64,000 nucleotides of DNA from Phoronis australis (GCA_002633005.1 NMRA01000462.1:41594-105593); one strand, 5' to 3'; numbered from the stretch's first letter, positions 23,435 through 38,400 are shown. Made by a program: numbers and translations. Notes: generated by a model not told the origin, from the letters alone.

Positions 23435-26400
23435 CTGAAACGAACATACATGTAGTTAAATAAAAAGACCGTCGCTGACTTATTATACTTGACAGACTTT
23501 ACCTTAAAAACAAGGTGGAAATCCACTTTCAGTGATAATGCCACAATATTAAGCACCTTCTTTGTAACTATTCTGACCACACGGCAAAAGAACAAATACA
23601 CTGCAAGAAATCACAACTTAGAAATGAAATGTATTCAGTTTTCTTTATGTTATTTTAGACTTGATCACAAAACATAACTACACATTTCCACCAAACAGTA
23701 TGCTAAATACGTGAAGAATTACATACACAATGACCAATGAGGCATCATCACTGCTCTATATATATATTCCGTGCAACAAATATCCCGGCCCAGGAACAAT
23801 AGAAGCTATTGTTACACGTGTATGGATAACTAAAGGGACTCTGCAAGCTTTCATGGACAAGTGGATAGATTCACATCTGCTTTTAAAAAGAATCACTTCT
23901 CCATTCTAGCACACCTATACACAGCATGCCTTGCAACAATTAATTATCAAACAGCAAGCAACACACAGCACGCAACACACAAAACGCAACACACAGCACG
24001 CAACACACAGCACGCAACACACAGCACGCAACACACAGCACCTGACACACAGCACACATCAAGCGGCACGCAACATGCAACATGCAGCACGTAACACTCT
24101 GTAGTAAACTTACTCTCTAGAACTGTAACCAATCTTCTCACTTAAACAAATTCCTGAAAATATGAAGTAAACAAGTGATCATGTGGTCACCAGATGGCGT
24201 GTAATGGCGAAATACCATAGCAAAAATCTCTCGTTTGGTGTTTAGTTTTCAAATCCAGACATCAATCTAGTATATTATTGAAGAGACATTAAACCTGTGC
24301 TTTCTGTCACCATGGGAAATTTGAGTATAGTACACTTGCATCCTCAACCCTCACGTGGGCTTTATAATAAGCGTGCACTGCAAGTATTATCGATACGAGA
24401 CATGCCCGATGCGTTACAAACATGCAAACTGACATAACCAAAAGTTTGCCTCAAAATCCGCCTTCCATCTCAAAAACCAATTTTTCACTTAGACCACTTA
24501 CAAGCGGTCTCAAATTGACTCTTAGTCAATATACGTCTGATTTTTGGACGTTGAAACAACCAATACCGTAAATGTTCGGGTTAACGCCCATGCTCAGTTA
24601 ACCGCCCACCCCCTACTTTAGGTGGATTTTCGATTTAACCGCCCACTGCTCGGTTAAGCGCCCCCCTGCGATTTTTGAAGATTTCCAGTTAAGCGCCCAC
24701 CTCTCGGTTAAGCGCCCATCCCCGACTTTTAAAGAATGAAGATTTAGCGCCCAGTGCTAAGGAAACGCGCGATTCCCCGACTTTTAGAAAAAGATCGATG
24801 ATCACAATGAGCGCAACGACGGTCTGTGGAAATAATGAGCTATCAGTTCTTGGTCAGTGGAAATAATGAGCTATCAGTTCTTGGTCTATGGAAATAATGA
24901 GCTATCAGTTCTTGGTCTGTGGAAATAATGAGCTATCAGTTCTTTCAGAGAACAAAGATTACTTTCAAATTAAGTTAGCAACAAGAAAATACAAATTCCA
25001 CAATGATAAGTGACCTAAATCAAATTAATGTTGTTTAACAAAAACACTGGTTTAATGCCACTTTAAGAGTTCCTTTAGTGTTTTGTTCAACTCGCACATC
25101 AATTATGTAGCGCACTTCAATCAGCACTTGTTTCCTATTCCCACAAAGACAACTAACGCAGTAACTGCTTTGTTTCATACGTTTGAGATATCGCGGGTTG
25201 ATGACACTCATAGTTATTGAAATCTCTTGACCAGGTGCCAGTAAACGCGACGATTTTCTAATAAGCCACCAATCTTTTGCTTGTCCATCTTTTAAAGGTG
25301 GCAAAATGACGGTGAATTGCCATAAATTGGCCTGTCATTAACATACAGTAACTTTTAGGTATCAACAAACAGCATGGGATTGAATTGGTTCTGTATAAAC
25401 CCTCTCACAATCTTTTAAGGCACGGGCAATATTTTACAGCAAAACTTACCTACATCGGATCCTACCAGACCAACATTTTTCTGAACAAAATAAAGGTAAG
25501 TCTGACTACCAGTTAAGGTGAGACTAGTCAGAAACCTTTACCTTCAGTATTGCACTGCAAGTTTACAAGAACCCCCCAGAATAGACACACCCGCTTTACA
25601 CTTAAGTACAATATTTGAAGAACTACATTATTTTGTAACATCTTACCGGTGAACAATGTGAATAAAATGACACACACCTACGTACCCTCTGCTACCCCTT
25701 GCCCGTGGCGACTGCGGTTACGCATCTGCCGATTAGGGGGCTCTGTTTGCTGCTGATGACAGAAACACAAACAGAACAAAACATTACACCACAGACACGC
25801 AAACTAACAAACTTAAAGTCGCTATAAACCAACTTCTGGTGTCAAAAACCAACTTTCTTCACAGGCGTATTTGCCCTTCCAAATCAACGTCAGTGCATTC
25901 TTATACTTTGTTAGTGAACTGAAATTGGTTAGGATAAAGCAGCTGGAGTTCCCCCAGAGAAGCGTACAGTTTCAGTGACAGACACTAATCTGCCATGGCA
26001 AGCAAATCAAAAAGCTTTGATCTGAAGTGAGAACAACTGGCCATTTGATCAGAGTAAGAGACAAGTTGGAACCGATTCTATAACCGTAAGAGGCCTATAT
26101 CAAAAATCAGTTTTTGATAGAGAAGTCGCAGGTCTATTGCACTGCTGATGAAATCCGAGGGGATTAACAGTTCATAAATTTAAGGCACTTCTTAATTCTT
26201 TTCAATAGAATTATTACCAATATGCTGGGAGTTTAAGTTTTCAAACTGGAATCTCAAAAGGAGAAAGCCGCCGGACAACATCCACGTTTGTATCGAACAT
26301 ATAAACAGCTGTGGAATCCATATTCAAATGCCATTTGCGAGGTGCCGTAAAAAGTTAATCCTCCTCAACACAAAAACAAAACTTAACCTGTAACACAACT

Positions 26401-29400
26401 GCAAACAATACAAAATCAACAAATAGAAACTATGAAACACTGGCCACTGATGTGTTTGTCATTGAGGGACATCTATGTCAAGAAGGGTGATATGCGGGAT
26501 CAACTTTTGGCTTGGCGAATAGCACTTCATGTCGTATGCAAAGGTATAAAAAGAGTAAATCCTTCATTCGGTCGATTGCTAACCAGTTTCAATTCCCCAG
26601 GAAGCCCCGCAAGTCCATGATGGGCAAGTCCACATGCACAGCTGAATTTTCCTGAGCAAGGCTTTGCTCAATGATACAACAAGAAAGCAGAAGTCCGAAG
26701 TTGAAAACACGACCTTGAGTGCTAGAGAGTCCACCAAGTCAACCACAGATGGTGTTACTGGTGTTAAAATGTGTCAAACGCATTTCACTTTACATGAGAA
26801 AGTGTTTCTTCAATCAACTAGCAGAATATAAAAAATGACAGATCCCATGGAACCAACTGCTTTGCAAAAAGGCTCAGATAAAAATAAATTATAAATGCAA
26901 ATGCAGAGCATCTTGCTGGTATCTACCTGACTTTCAGCTTCTTGGAGGTCCAGACACTCATTCACGTGCCTTAAAAAGTCTTCACCAGCTGGAAACTGTT
27001 GCTGGCAAATGACGCAACATTCCATCCTGAAGACAGAACATAAGCAAACAATTACCAGTGATCATTACACAGGGCTTCTGCTTCAAAATCAAGTTTCCAG
27101 CACATTCACAAAACCAGCCCCGGTGGTTTACTGATCCTGGTAGTGTAAAAGTTGTACGCTGGGAAACAGCAATGATGTCACAATCCGCGCATCATGTTGC
27201 GGATGTTGAACAATGCTTTTGACATCATCAATCAGCTGAGCTTACCCAACAGATAAATTTTACAAGTTTTAACGCTGGAGTCTGTTTCAAAACATAGTCT
27301 TACGCTCGCTCCTCACAAAAGTAATTTATAGAAATCATGATAGTACATAGCAAAGACTGCAGTTTTGCTCAAGGGAGATTTTATTATTTTTCAGAAACAC
27401 AGTTGTTTGGATCTTAAGACCAAATTTCTGACCAAAGTTTTAAATCACTTTTCATCAAACAAGCGCCTAGGGTCTTACTTGCTTGTGTGTGAAACTGTGT
27501 TGAAACCCTATGATCAATTGTTGAGAAGTAAACACAAGAGAACTAAACAGACCAAGAAATGAAACAACTTACACTGTTTCAAAAGGAACCATGTGTGTCT
27601 GACTATTTGGATGATCTGTGAAAAGTAAAATTAATGTGAGTTAGTGAACAGGTTCTGGTCACAAAATTCCACTAAAAATAACATGCAATACAATATACAA
27701 ATTCACAACTCATAATCGTCAGGTGGAAGTCCAGTCCTACCTGGGGTGCCACTTATGCTTTTGTGGGGACCCACATGCCAATTGAAAATTCCGCTCTACA
27801 TGTCACCTGACATACATGCCGAAGAAAGCATCGCGTGACATTTCAGAACATTACCAGCCTAGTGCATTACAAATATACAGAGATCCCATGGTTTGACCTC
27901 AGTATTACTAGACCAGTCGGCTTCACTTGAACTGTCATACCTATATGCATGTTTCTCTGGATGTTAAACAGCTGTTGAACTCGGCCCATGGAACCACTGG
28001 CAAGTTGGGGAGCTGGAAAAGGAGAACATGGGATACGTATGCATACATCCTGTACAGCCACATGTAACTATTTCTACTGTGCAGTGTTACACATTCCATC
28101 TGACCTAAGTACTGTGGCTCATCTGGAATTGTATAGCACTTAACTATTTCTACTGTGCAGTGTTACACATTCCATCTGACCTAAGTACTGTGGCTCATCT
28201 GGAATTGTATAGCACTTAACTATTTCTACTGTGCAGTGTTACACATTCCATATGACCTAAGTACTGTGGCTCATCTGGAATTGTATAGCACTTAACGAAC
28301 TAATGCAAGGTCAATTCCCAAGGAGCGACCTTTTGAACATTGTCAAAATACATCAAATGTTTCAGAAATGGATGCCTCGTAAGTCTAATTCATATTCATC
28401 TCGGCCCTCTTTCTACTTATCGACAAAGATTTACAAAACTAGTCATTTCCCTACAGCAATTAGTTTATAACACTAAAGATATAGCCTGTGGACACATATA
28501 ACTAAATAACATGAAATCAAATCTTGTAATCTTAAGAGTTCTCCACTGTCCAAAACTAAGAGAACAGAAATGCAGTTAAGCCTCCCACGGGCACACGGGT
28601 GTTTGGGGGTAGTTATGGAAGATGGCTTAACCCAAGAAATTTTTGGAAATTATCAGCTCATTTCCTTTATTTTAGTACAAACTTATCCTTTTTCCAAATT
28701 TTAATGACGCAAAACGCAATTGCAAGCACCTTTTTTGCATAACACACAGTAGCATATTCCGGCTGTAAACAGTATCTGGCTAAACAAGTTTTACCGGGTA
28801 GAAGAGGGTGGGAGAAATCAGCGCTATGCCAACCGCTGAATTTAAGTGGGCACAAAGCCTGCAGAGGACAGCAATTCTTGCACTCCTTCACTTTGTATCC
28901 GTATGTGCAGAGTAAACAAGGGTTCCACTAATGAGATACCTCTACCTGGTGTTAGGTGTCTAGCTCCTAAGCTTGGCCTCAATTTGCGTGCGTGTTATAC
29001 GTACATTTTGATAAACAAAAAATGTTTTCAAGAGTTTCGTACAGTGGACCAGGCACATCTGATGCATCGGAACACCTGAATTATTTTTATGATACTTGTG
29101 AATGTCAACTCCAGGATTTGAGAAGAGTAAGTCCAATAAATAGTACCAAAAGCAGTAATGGTGGGATATAACGTGCCCGTATTTTGAGAACCAGTTTTCT
29201 CCACTGAATAATGGGCATCAAACTGGTTCTCAAAATCTGGGCACGTTATTTCCGACTATTGCCTCAAAAGCTTTAAAGAAGTTAACCTCACTCCAAACCC
29301 ACACAAGACTGCAATTGCCATACCTCCATCAGTCACACCCACGTGGCCATGTTGACCACACTGATACACGTGACTATCAATCTTTGCGGTTGTAAAGTAG

Positions 29401-32400
29401 GCTTGACACTTTGGACATTTCTCGTAGCCAGGCACTGGCTGTGGGAATAGTGAAAAATTCCGTGAATCACAAACACATCAATCAGTAAATTTCTATTAAC
29501 GAAAAAGCTGAAATGTCTCAGTTTAATACACTGAAAACTTGACTAAACACGAAAAACTTCCCATGCTGTTACATATTTCACACCATGAGCTGTTTGTATT
29601 CTCTGTCCATGGAAATGCTCATCAGGAATAACTTTATGTTCATAACTAGAAAACGAAGATAACTTCTGAAATTTTTGGCACTCAGCCTTTAAATGAAAAT
29701 CAGGAGTAACTTACTATTTTAAATATTATACATATTTTTTTTAAATGACATAAGCAAAAATTCTAATTTCAGGCCTCAGAAGTCGTTGCCCTGATATTAA
29801 TATAGAGGGGCCCAGGGGCCCCATTTTTGAAGCTTAGAATGGAATCTCTTGCCAGCGTCATGTTGAGAGCTCTACAAATTATAAAAAAGGTTACTTCTCA
29901 CACCCAAGAAAGCAGTGATAATTGACATGTTTGCACCTGGAGAGCAGATGTGCAACATAGTGTGACCCACGGTATATATTGTTAATGTACCGGTTTTGAC
30001 CTTCCAGTATCCCAACAGAATATAAGGGAAGCCTAATAAGTAGATTATGTGTAATCAAACATGAAGTAAGACATACATTGCCTTCAAGGTAACTCGGCTC
30101 AATAGTAAATAACTTGGGGACATGTTTCCACAGAACAATTAATGTACAGAGATAAACATTATAGCAACCCCTCATACCTACACTACATGTTCCAATTCAG
30201 AAAATCATTAAAACCACTGAGTATAATAATTATGGCACATGGCTCAGCATGTCCCAATGTTTCCAAACATAGACCCACAAGCTTACAAAAGGGTGGGTCC
30301 ATTTTCATAACGTCCTAATTACAGGCCGAAACGGTTTAATGTAAGTCCCTTCCATTAGAACAAAACTTCGCTCGTATTCTCTATGATTTACCTCTTCATC
30401 TTCCTCCTCTTGTGACGATGGTAAAGGTCGAGCTCCTCGCCTCTTCGTCTGGCGAACTTGTCCATTAAATAACCTTTTAGTCACTCTTGAACCCACCAAT
30501 AGGTTCAGATCATCCGATTCAATGCGCTCACGATTTCGGTTCGCGTGTTGGTTTGCCGGCTTCACTGGAGTTTTTTCACTGCCAGAATCAAAGACTACCA
30601 TAACGTCATCGTCGTCATCACTAGTAGGAACTTGATTGTCGTTCTCGACGAAATACTTCGATATGTTTTCACTTTGTTTGTCCATTTTCTTTTCCTTCGC
30701 CTGTCTCGGGAGCCTAGATCGGACGCGACTTGCAACATTACGAGCAGTTCTGCATTTCTTTGTTTTAGAGTCTTCTTTGACCTCTTGTTGTTTCTCCACA
30801 TGCCTCGCATCTGCAACATCAGCATCAGAAGTCAAATGAATCGATACAATAACGTGCAATTGACTATAAACCTATCTCCCATCACAAAACCAACTTTTGA
30901 TTTCGATCCCTTACTATTATGAAATTAGTCTCAAATTGTTTCTCAGTCAAACTGGAGGTGGCGCCTGGACTCTGAAAGAGCTAACAGTTCCCAATGGCAA
31001 AAGACCGTGTTTCGCATAAAATGACAGGCAGTGACAAGTCAACTTTTAGAGGTTGGTCTCAAGAAAGATGAAACTGTCCATTCTTCACATTTGCAAACCC
31101 AGAAATCACTTCTCATCTGAGTAAGGAAAAAGTTGAGACTAATTTTATAGCAATAAGTGGCTTTATATCCACTTAAACAGTGCTTCCCTCTCATATTGCA
31201 ATATCATTCATCACGCGTGGACATTGTTTCAGTCACTATACGACCTAGTTTTGGCCACTATACGTACTAGTTTTGGTTACTACCGTATTCGTCCTAACAA
31301 GCAACCAGGGCGCTTAGAAAAATTCGCTTCAGGAAGGGGGCACTTCTTATAGCCCAAAAGTGGTTGAAATCCGGTCTCCGAAAGTGAACAAAGGTCAAGG
31401 AATATTAGTCATCGAATCGCGCTTGCGTTATTTTTGAAACAAGGCGGAAGTTTGACGAGAGTGTATAGTCACAGCTAAATACCAACATAGCGGCGAGGCT
31501 CATGGTCTACAAAGTCCGCGCACAATGCTTTTTTCAGGACTGTCGGTTCTTATTGATAAATTGAAGACGTTACTGTAAAATTTTAGAACTGTAGGTAAGG
31601 CATTTTTTGCAAGTACACTGCGTTCATGGACTGGGCGCTTATTTTAGCAAAGTCTGAAAATGCATGGGGGGCGCTTATAGGGGCATGGGCGCGTATTAGG
31701 GCGAATACAGTATACGTCCTAGTTTTGGTCACTATAGGGCCCAGTTTTGGTCACTTTAGGGGCTAGTTTTGTCCCTATACGACCTAGTTTTCCAGGTTTT
31801 GTGTATAAAGGATACTTGCTTAATGCCAGTGAAATCACACCTGAAAAATCAATGGCTTCCATGAGTGTCTAGACCTCCAAGCTTCAATAACCATGACTGG
31901 TAATAGCGTTTGTAATAACCAAAGATAAAAAAAAAATTTACCATGTGACGCATAGTTCTACAAATCAACTTATGGGATAGAAATATGTTAACTTCGTTAT
32001 ATGTATCTTGAAAGAGGACAATTACAAGCCCCATTGTAGCCATTTAACCAGGGAAAAACAGAGCAGAACTTGATATTGGCAAATATAACACAGACTTGGC
32101 CAATATTATTTACCAGCAATGGTTAAAGGCAATTCAGATTCCATGTATGTTTTGAAAAATTCAACGTCTTTCTTGAAAACAGTAGCAAACAAGAAGGTTC
32201 AAAAAAGCATTGCTTGCCTTTATCGCTGTAATTTTGTTTATTTCAGGGCTTGGAATGACCAATGACAAAAAACGCGGAAACTTCTACGGCCCAAATCATG
32301 CCCGCTAACCAGCCTTGAAATGGTCAATGTGAACCTTTCCCNTATTAGTCATCGAATCGCGCTTGCGTTATTTTTGAAACAAGGCGGAAGTTTGACGAGA

Positions 32401-35400
32401 GTGTATAGTCACAGCTAAATACCAACATAGCGGCGAGGCTCATGGTCTACAAAGTCCGCGCACAATGATTTTTTCAGGACTGTCAGTTCTTATTGATAAA
32501 TTGAAGACGTTACTGTAAAATTTTAGAACTGTAGGTAAGGCATTTTTTGCATGTACACTGCGTTCATGGACTGGGCGCTTATTTTAGCAAAGTCTGAAAA
32601 TGCGTGGGGGGCACTTATAGGGGCATGGGCGCGTATTAGGGCGAATACAGTATACGTCCAAGTTTTGGTAATTATAGGGCCTAGTTTTTGTCACTATACG
32701 ACCTAATTTTGGTCACTATAGGGCCCAGTTTTGGTCACTATATGACCTAGTTTTGGTCACTTTAGGGGCTAGTTTTTGTCCCTATACGACCTAGTTTTTC
32801 AGGTTTTGTGTATAAAGGATACTTGCTTAATGCCAGTGAAATCACACCTGAAAAACCAACGGCTTCCATGAGTGTCTAGACCTCCAAGCTTCAATAACCA
32901 TGACTGGTAATAGCATTTGTAATAACCAATGATAAAAAAAAGAAAATTTACCATGTGACGCATAGTTCTACAAATCAACTTATGGGATAGAAATATAATA
33001 ACTTTGTTATATGTATCTTGAAAGAGGAAAATTACAAGCCCCATTGTAGCCATTTAACCAGGGAAACACAGAGCAGAACTTGATATTGGCAAATACAACA
33101 CAGACTTGGCCAATAATATTTACCAGCAATGGTTAAAGGCAATTCAGATTCCATGTATGTTTTGAAAAATTCAACATCTTTCTTGAAAACAGTAGCAAAC
33201 AAGAAGGTTCAAAAAAGCATTGCTTGCCTTTATCGCTGTAATTTTGTTTATTTTATCTCTGCCAACACGCAGATTTACACAACAGGATTATAATTTTTGA
33301 GCAACTTTCAAACTTAAAACAAGATTATACCAAATTCTTCCCAATTTCTCTGTTTTTTCCATCTCCTTATTTTGAAACACAAAACAGGACCTTCGATTTA
33401 AGGGCCGAATATCAGCCCCATTCCCCTTTGAAAAATATTTAACAATCACGCAAAATTCCTGTCGTCAGATCAAAAACTACCTCTCCAATGATGGGAAGGG
33501 TGATTTTCCCGCCTAACCAGAAAACTTCCATCTCAGAATGCACAGGACACCTTTCCCGTCCCGTGAGTGAGGGCCTTTCAAAAGGTTGTCAAGTACGAAT
33601 TTTACATGAAAATTCCGCAAGAACTGTTCTCTGGATAATTTTCTGAGATACTATATAACCTTAATCCGATCACTGAAGAATTATTAAAAATAATACCATT
33701 CGTCTCTTCCAACTCTTCCACACAGTACAACTGTGTTTCATCCTCGTCACCAGTCACAGCTTCCTCCTTCTTCAGACCAACATGTTGACCAAGTTTCCGG
33801 CGCCGGATTTCCTCAGTCCGATCATACACATCAGCGCTGCCACCTTTAACTTTGTCGACGTTTTGCTCCGGAGCATCGAGCACCGAATTGGGAAGCAAGT
33901 TGTCGTTTTCATCGTTATCATGACCAACAGCTGTTGTATCACAGTTTGATTTCACACCAATGCTACTGCGTTCTCTCGTGTTTCCGATGGGTTTGTCTTC
34001 TCCTGCTCGTCTTTTCTTCGCTCGAGATAGAGTTGGGATTTCAAACACAAAATTATCATCACCAACATCCTCTTCCTGAGACATCTTTTCCACTGTTGTC
34101 CGTGTCTCCATATTTCTCAGCCGCTTGCACCGAGTTGATTCAACAGAATCTTTGTTCGACGGAGAAATTCGAGCAGAGGACTCTTCCTCAACACCATCAT
34201 CAACTACGTCTGGCAATGTCTGAGACTGAGAAGACGCTTCATAGACGGCCATTAATTCAGCCACGTAATCAAAGTTGCTGTATTCTCTATTGTACGCCAT
34301 CAGTGTGTTTACACAATGACGTCCAGCTACGACTGGCTTTCCCCAGGCCAACTCCGTAGGAAGTCTTGTCTGAGTGTCTCGTAGACAGGTGCGATACACT
34401 TCAAAGAATTGCACAATGCGTTGAGTGGCCTCGTCCAAGTCCACATCGCCCCTTGGTTGAAAGACATCAGCATGTTGATGAATAAACTACAAGTAAGGGA
34501 GCACATCGTTGGACATTTTCCACATCAAAGGATGAAGCAAACTTTTTGAAACATTATTACTTTTAATAAAATGTTGTTCTTGAGCCATCCAGGAATTGCA
34601 TGACATTGTAAAGAGATGGAAGGAGTGGCCAAATCTCCAAGGATCTCAGAATTAGTTAAATACAGTTCAGCAGACAAGGTTCACCTAATTTATTACTTTT
34701 ACTAATTTAAAATCCCCGTTTGATTTTAAGAGATATATTTCAGCATTAAGTACCATTCCACAACAACAGGTAGGCAGCATAAACAGTCCAGTAAAAGGCC
34801 GGTCTCTTTCTTAATCCATGCAATTCATCAAGGAAACACGGACCATTTTCAAAAGTGAATCAATCCTTGTGTGTGTTCAATGGAAGGGAATGCAGGAACA
34901 AGATCTGGGTCCTGAGCTAGGCCGTCAAGACCCCAGAAAAATGTCCAAATTTTGCCAAGTTCAGAACATCATATCTCAGAAATGTCTGATCAGATTCATA
35001 TGCAACTTTCACATACTACGTTTTTGCACTGTTCTCGACAACGCTGTTTAGAATTGTTCATAAAGTGTTCCAGAATTGCAGAGTTGCATAAAACAAAACC
35101 AAAATACCTTAGAAAACTGAAAAGGCATTTTTGACATTTCTAGGGCTGCCAACCTCAATACGAACATAACGTGTAACCTTCATAATATTGTAAGTGAAAA
35201 CTTGTACAATTTCCAACATTTTCAGAAAGGTCAAATTTCATTTGCACCAAAACAATTTTCAATTTCAAATCATATTGAAGTAAAAAAGCAACATTACGCA
35301 ATAACTCAGCTCATCACATTGATGTTTCTTAGCTCTTGCCATCGGCATGGTTGAGTTCTTTCCACACTACAATGGCCCAATAAACCCCGATATCTCATAA

Positions 35401-38400
35401 ATCCTGATACATAATGCTGTTGTAGGCGTCAGGAGAACACAACGTGATTTAATATAGTTAATTCCATTCCCGTTTTCTGAATGTAATCTAATTCTCCGCA
35501 TACTCGTCTCCTAATTTTCGCTCTAGATGTCTCAACACAATTTCCAAAGCATATGATATCCCACCATGCAAAACCAAGTTACCGTATTCGCCGTAATAAC
35601 CGCCCAGGGCGCTTAGAAAAGTTCGGTTCAGGGGGGGCACTTATTATAACCCAAGGCGGTTGAAACCCAGTCTCCGAAATGGGTGAAATCGGAAGCTAAG
35701 ATTCATCAAATTTACGCTCTGTGACGAATATGTAACCTATAAAAGACTTTCAACAAAACTGTTGTGCATTGCTATCAAACTTTGCTGATAAATTACGATC
35801 ATTTTACAGAAAATTGTGCTGAAATCCCAGGGCCAAAACTCGCCGACTGACTGCCTCAAAATCGCCGTCTACGATATGGCGACTTCAGTGCTTGAATAAA
35901 AATGGTTTCGACTCGAGCAAATTACCTGAAATCCTCATTAAGTTTTATAAGTGGCGTCTCTAAGATTTTTAAGTTCCCGTGGAGTCTGGATTAACGGCAG
36001 GTTTAAGTACAAATCTGTGCAACATCGTGCCATCTACATGTATGATCGGCAACACGGCGAGAAAAATGTCTGGATGAACACACGTTGTTGTCACCTGACG
36101 TTTGTTTTGAAGTTCGTCTGCGAGTAAGCGAGCGCGTGCGTGTCACCAGAATTCATTTGCCAAAGCAGAGACCGTCTTTCGGCCAGAGCCACGCAATAAA
36201 ACTAGCTAGATGTGTCTAAAGAAATTTGCACAAGCAGTAGGCCTAAACCAGAGCGTGTTTCATTCAGCACTTGCCGGTCTTGTGCTAAAAACTTTCGACA
36301 TTTGTCTCGGTAAGGCCCATATTATAGTCGCCGTGTAGCTGGATGCGTACGTAACTATCTGGCAGTTATTTTTCGGTGTAAGGGTGTGTAAGCATTCACT
36401 GTCAGTTGTCATTTTATCGGATATTCAGCGTAAAAACACCAATTATGGTTTATCAAACAATCCATCTCAAAAATAACTCAAACATTTTTTATATTAGAAA
36501 TTGTCGGAAATTAGTGCCAATATTCATTTCTTATCGATGCTATGCTACCCGTTTCATGAATGGCTAGTTCCCGACTAATGTCTTTGATGACATGTTCATG
36601 TATGTAGCACGCGCTTCCTGGCCACATGCGTTTCACACCGAGTTATTTTCATTCATGAGACAGTCGATGTGTCTACTGAAAGGTCAGATCATAGTGGGAC
36701 ACGGTCGTGGCGAGAGCGTAGCAACGCTGTTGCGTTCTTTTTGAAGCGCTGCGTTACTTTGAAGTGTAAAGTCACGGCTAAATACAAACGTAGCAGTGCC
36801 GCTGGTGGTCTAGAAGACCGTGCAAATTTTTTTGATAAATTGAAGACGTTACTGTAGCCGAGTTGTAGGACTGTAGGTATGTCATTGTTCGCATGTACAC
36901 GTTCATCGACTGGGCGCTTATTTCAGCAAAGTCTGAAAACGTGTGGGGGGGCGCTTATAGGGGCAAGGGCGGTTATTACGGCAAATACGGTAGCCCATTT
37001 TCCTTGGCCAGTTCTTCACAAAAAATTTGCAAATGACCAGTCACAAAAAGGATATTTCGTATGCAAATTGCATTCTACACTGGTACTCAAGATACATCTT
37101 ATTGGTCAGATCTTGCGTGCTCGACAATTTCCATCACTTTCCAGTGCCTGCCTCAATCTTCCCCGGTCTGACGCTTCGAAACACTGACGATTTTAAATAT
37201 AATTTCAACTTTCATCTGATTTCTTGAAGAGAAATAAATGCTCAAAATGTCCACGAAGTGATCTTTTAGGCCCTATAAGTACGTAGAATAGATAGTTGGC
37301 AACCCTCCATTTAATCTAGGAACATTTGTATCACACAAAATTTAGTCATGTTAGCAATACCGTTGATTTGCTATCAAGGACCTGTAACCAAACTAATCTG
37401 AAGACAACAACAAAAACGTTCACTTTCAAGACTTTTTACAAATAGTGCAAAAGCTTGTACTCCTACACTATTTCAGCCCAATTCTCCATGCACATTACTA
37501 CAAGCCCCAGTTAAATAATAACTGAAAGCTCTCTGATTAAAACTACAATTATACCAGAACACACACAGTACACAACATCACCTATTTAGACCACAATAAG
37601 GCGGATAACAGATATTTATTTTCTTATGAAAAATAATGATTTACTTTTAGTCTAATTTTAGCTAGCTGATTACTGTGGAGATGTTATAAAAACACATTTG
37701 GTAAATTTCCCATTATCTGCAGAAATGTGATCAGTCTTTGAAAAATCGTTATCGGGAAAACAAACCGCCAATTTTGAGAACTGTTTTTGAGCACAAGAAG
37801 TGAAAGATGACCGAACACAAACTGCATGCACGTACGACCCCTACGTTAAATGAATTGGTGAAATTGACGTATCATAATATAATACTCTATCAGTCTTAAG
37901 CCTCAAATTTATACTCACACAGCATTTGCGACGCCTGAAAAAGACATAAGTAATTAAGTATTAAAATTTCAATAAAGGTGTATAATTAACAGATGCCATC
38001 ACATTGTAAAAGGACATTATTGTTTTACACCCAAAAAAAAGGTTTTTGAGATTACTGCTGGAGGGGATAGATTAAATCCGTTGAGTTTTTGCGATTCCAT
38101 TACAAGTCATCAATTCTAGCCAGACATTTTCTGAACTGAATGCCGGTAACTTTACTAGTTATATGCGCTTAAAGTACTCGGCCAGTTATCTAGCAGGACT
38201 TAGCTCTGCTAGCAGAACGTTAGATCGCAACCGTGAGGGCTCCACGTTCGATTCCACACTGAAGCTGATATCAGAAAATCGCGTTTCTTTTCGATAATGT
38301 GCCTTTAAAGCACACATCAAGTTCTAATCAACTTCTGCAAATGGAAATCTATCAGAACATTGAATCGTGGAACTAATTAGTCTTAGTTTACATATTCTAC

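Noticed and set aside
23202-23447. 81-aa - strand ORF MFVSEMKIFL
   Set aside because: Overlaps the last UIMC1 exon in another frame; the UIMC1 frame has the conserved C-terminal motif.
23861-24141. Ser/Thr/His/Gln-rich and Cys-rich ORFs on opposite strands
   Set aside because: Translations of the CAACACACAGCACG repeat.
30545-30922. 125-aa + strand ORF
   Set aside because: Antisense shadow of UIMC1 exon 9.
33934-34359. 141-aa + strand ORF
   Set aside because: Antisense shadow of UIMC1 exon 8.
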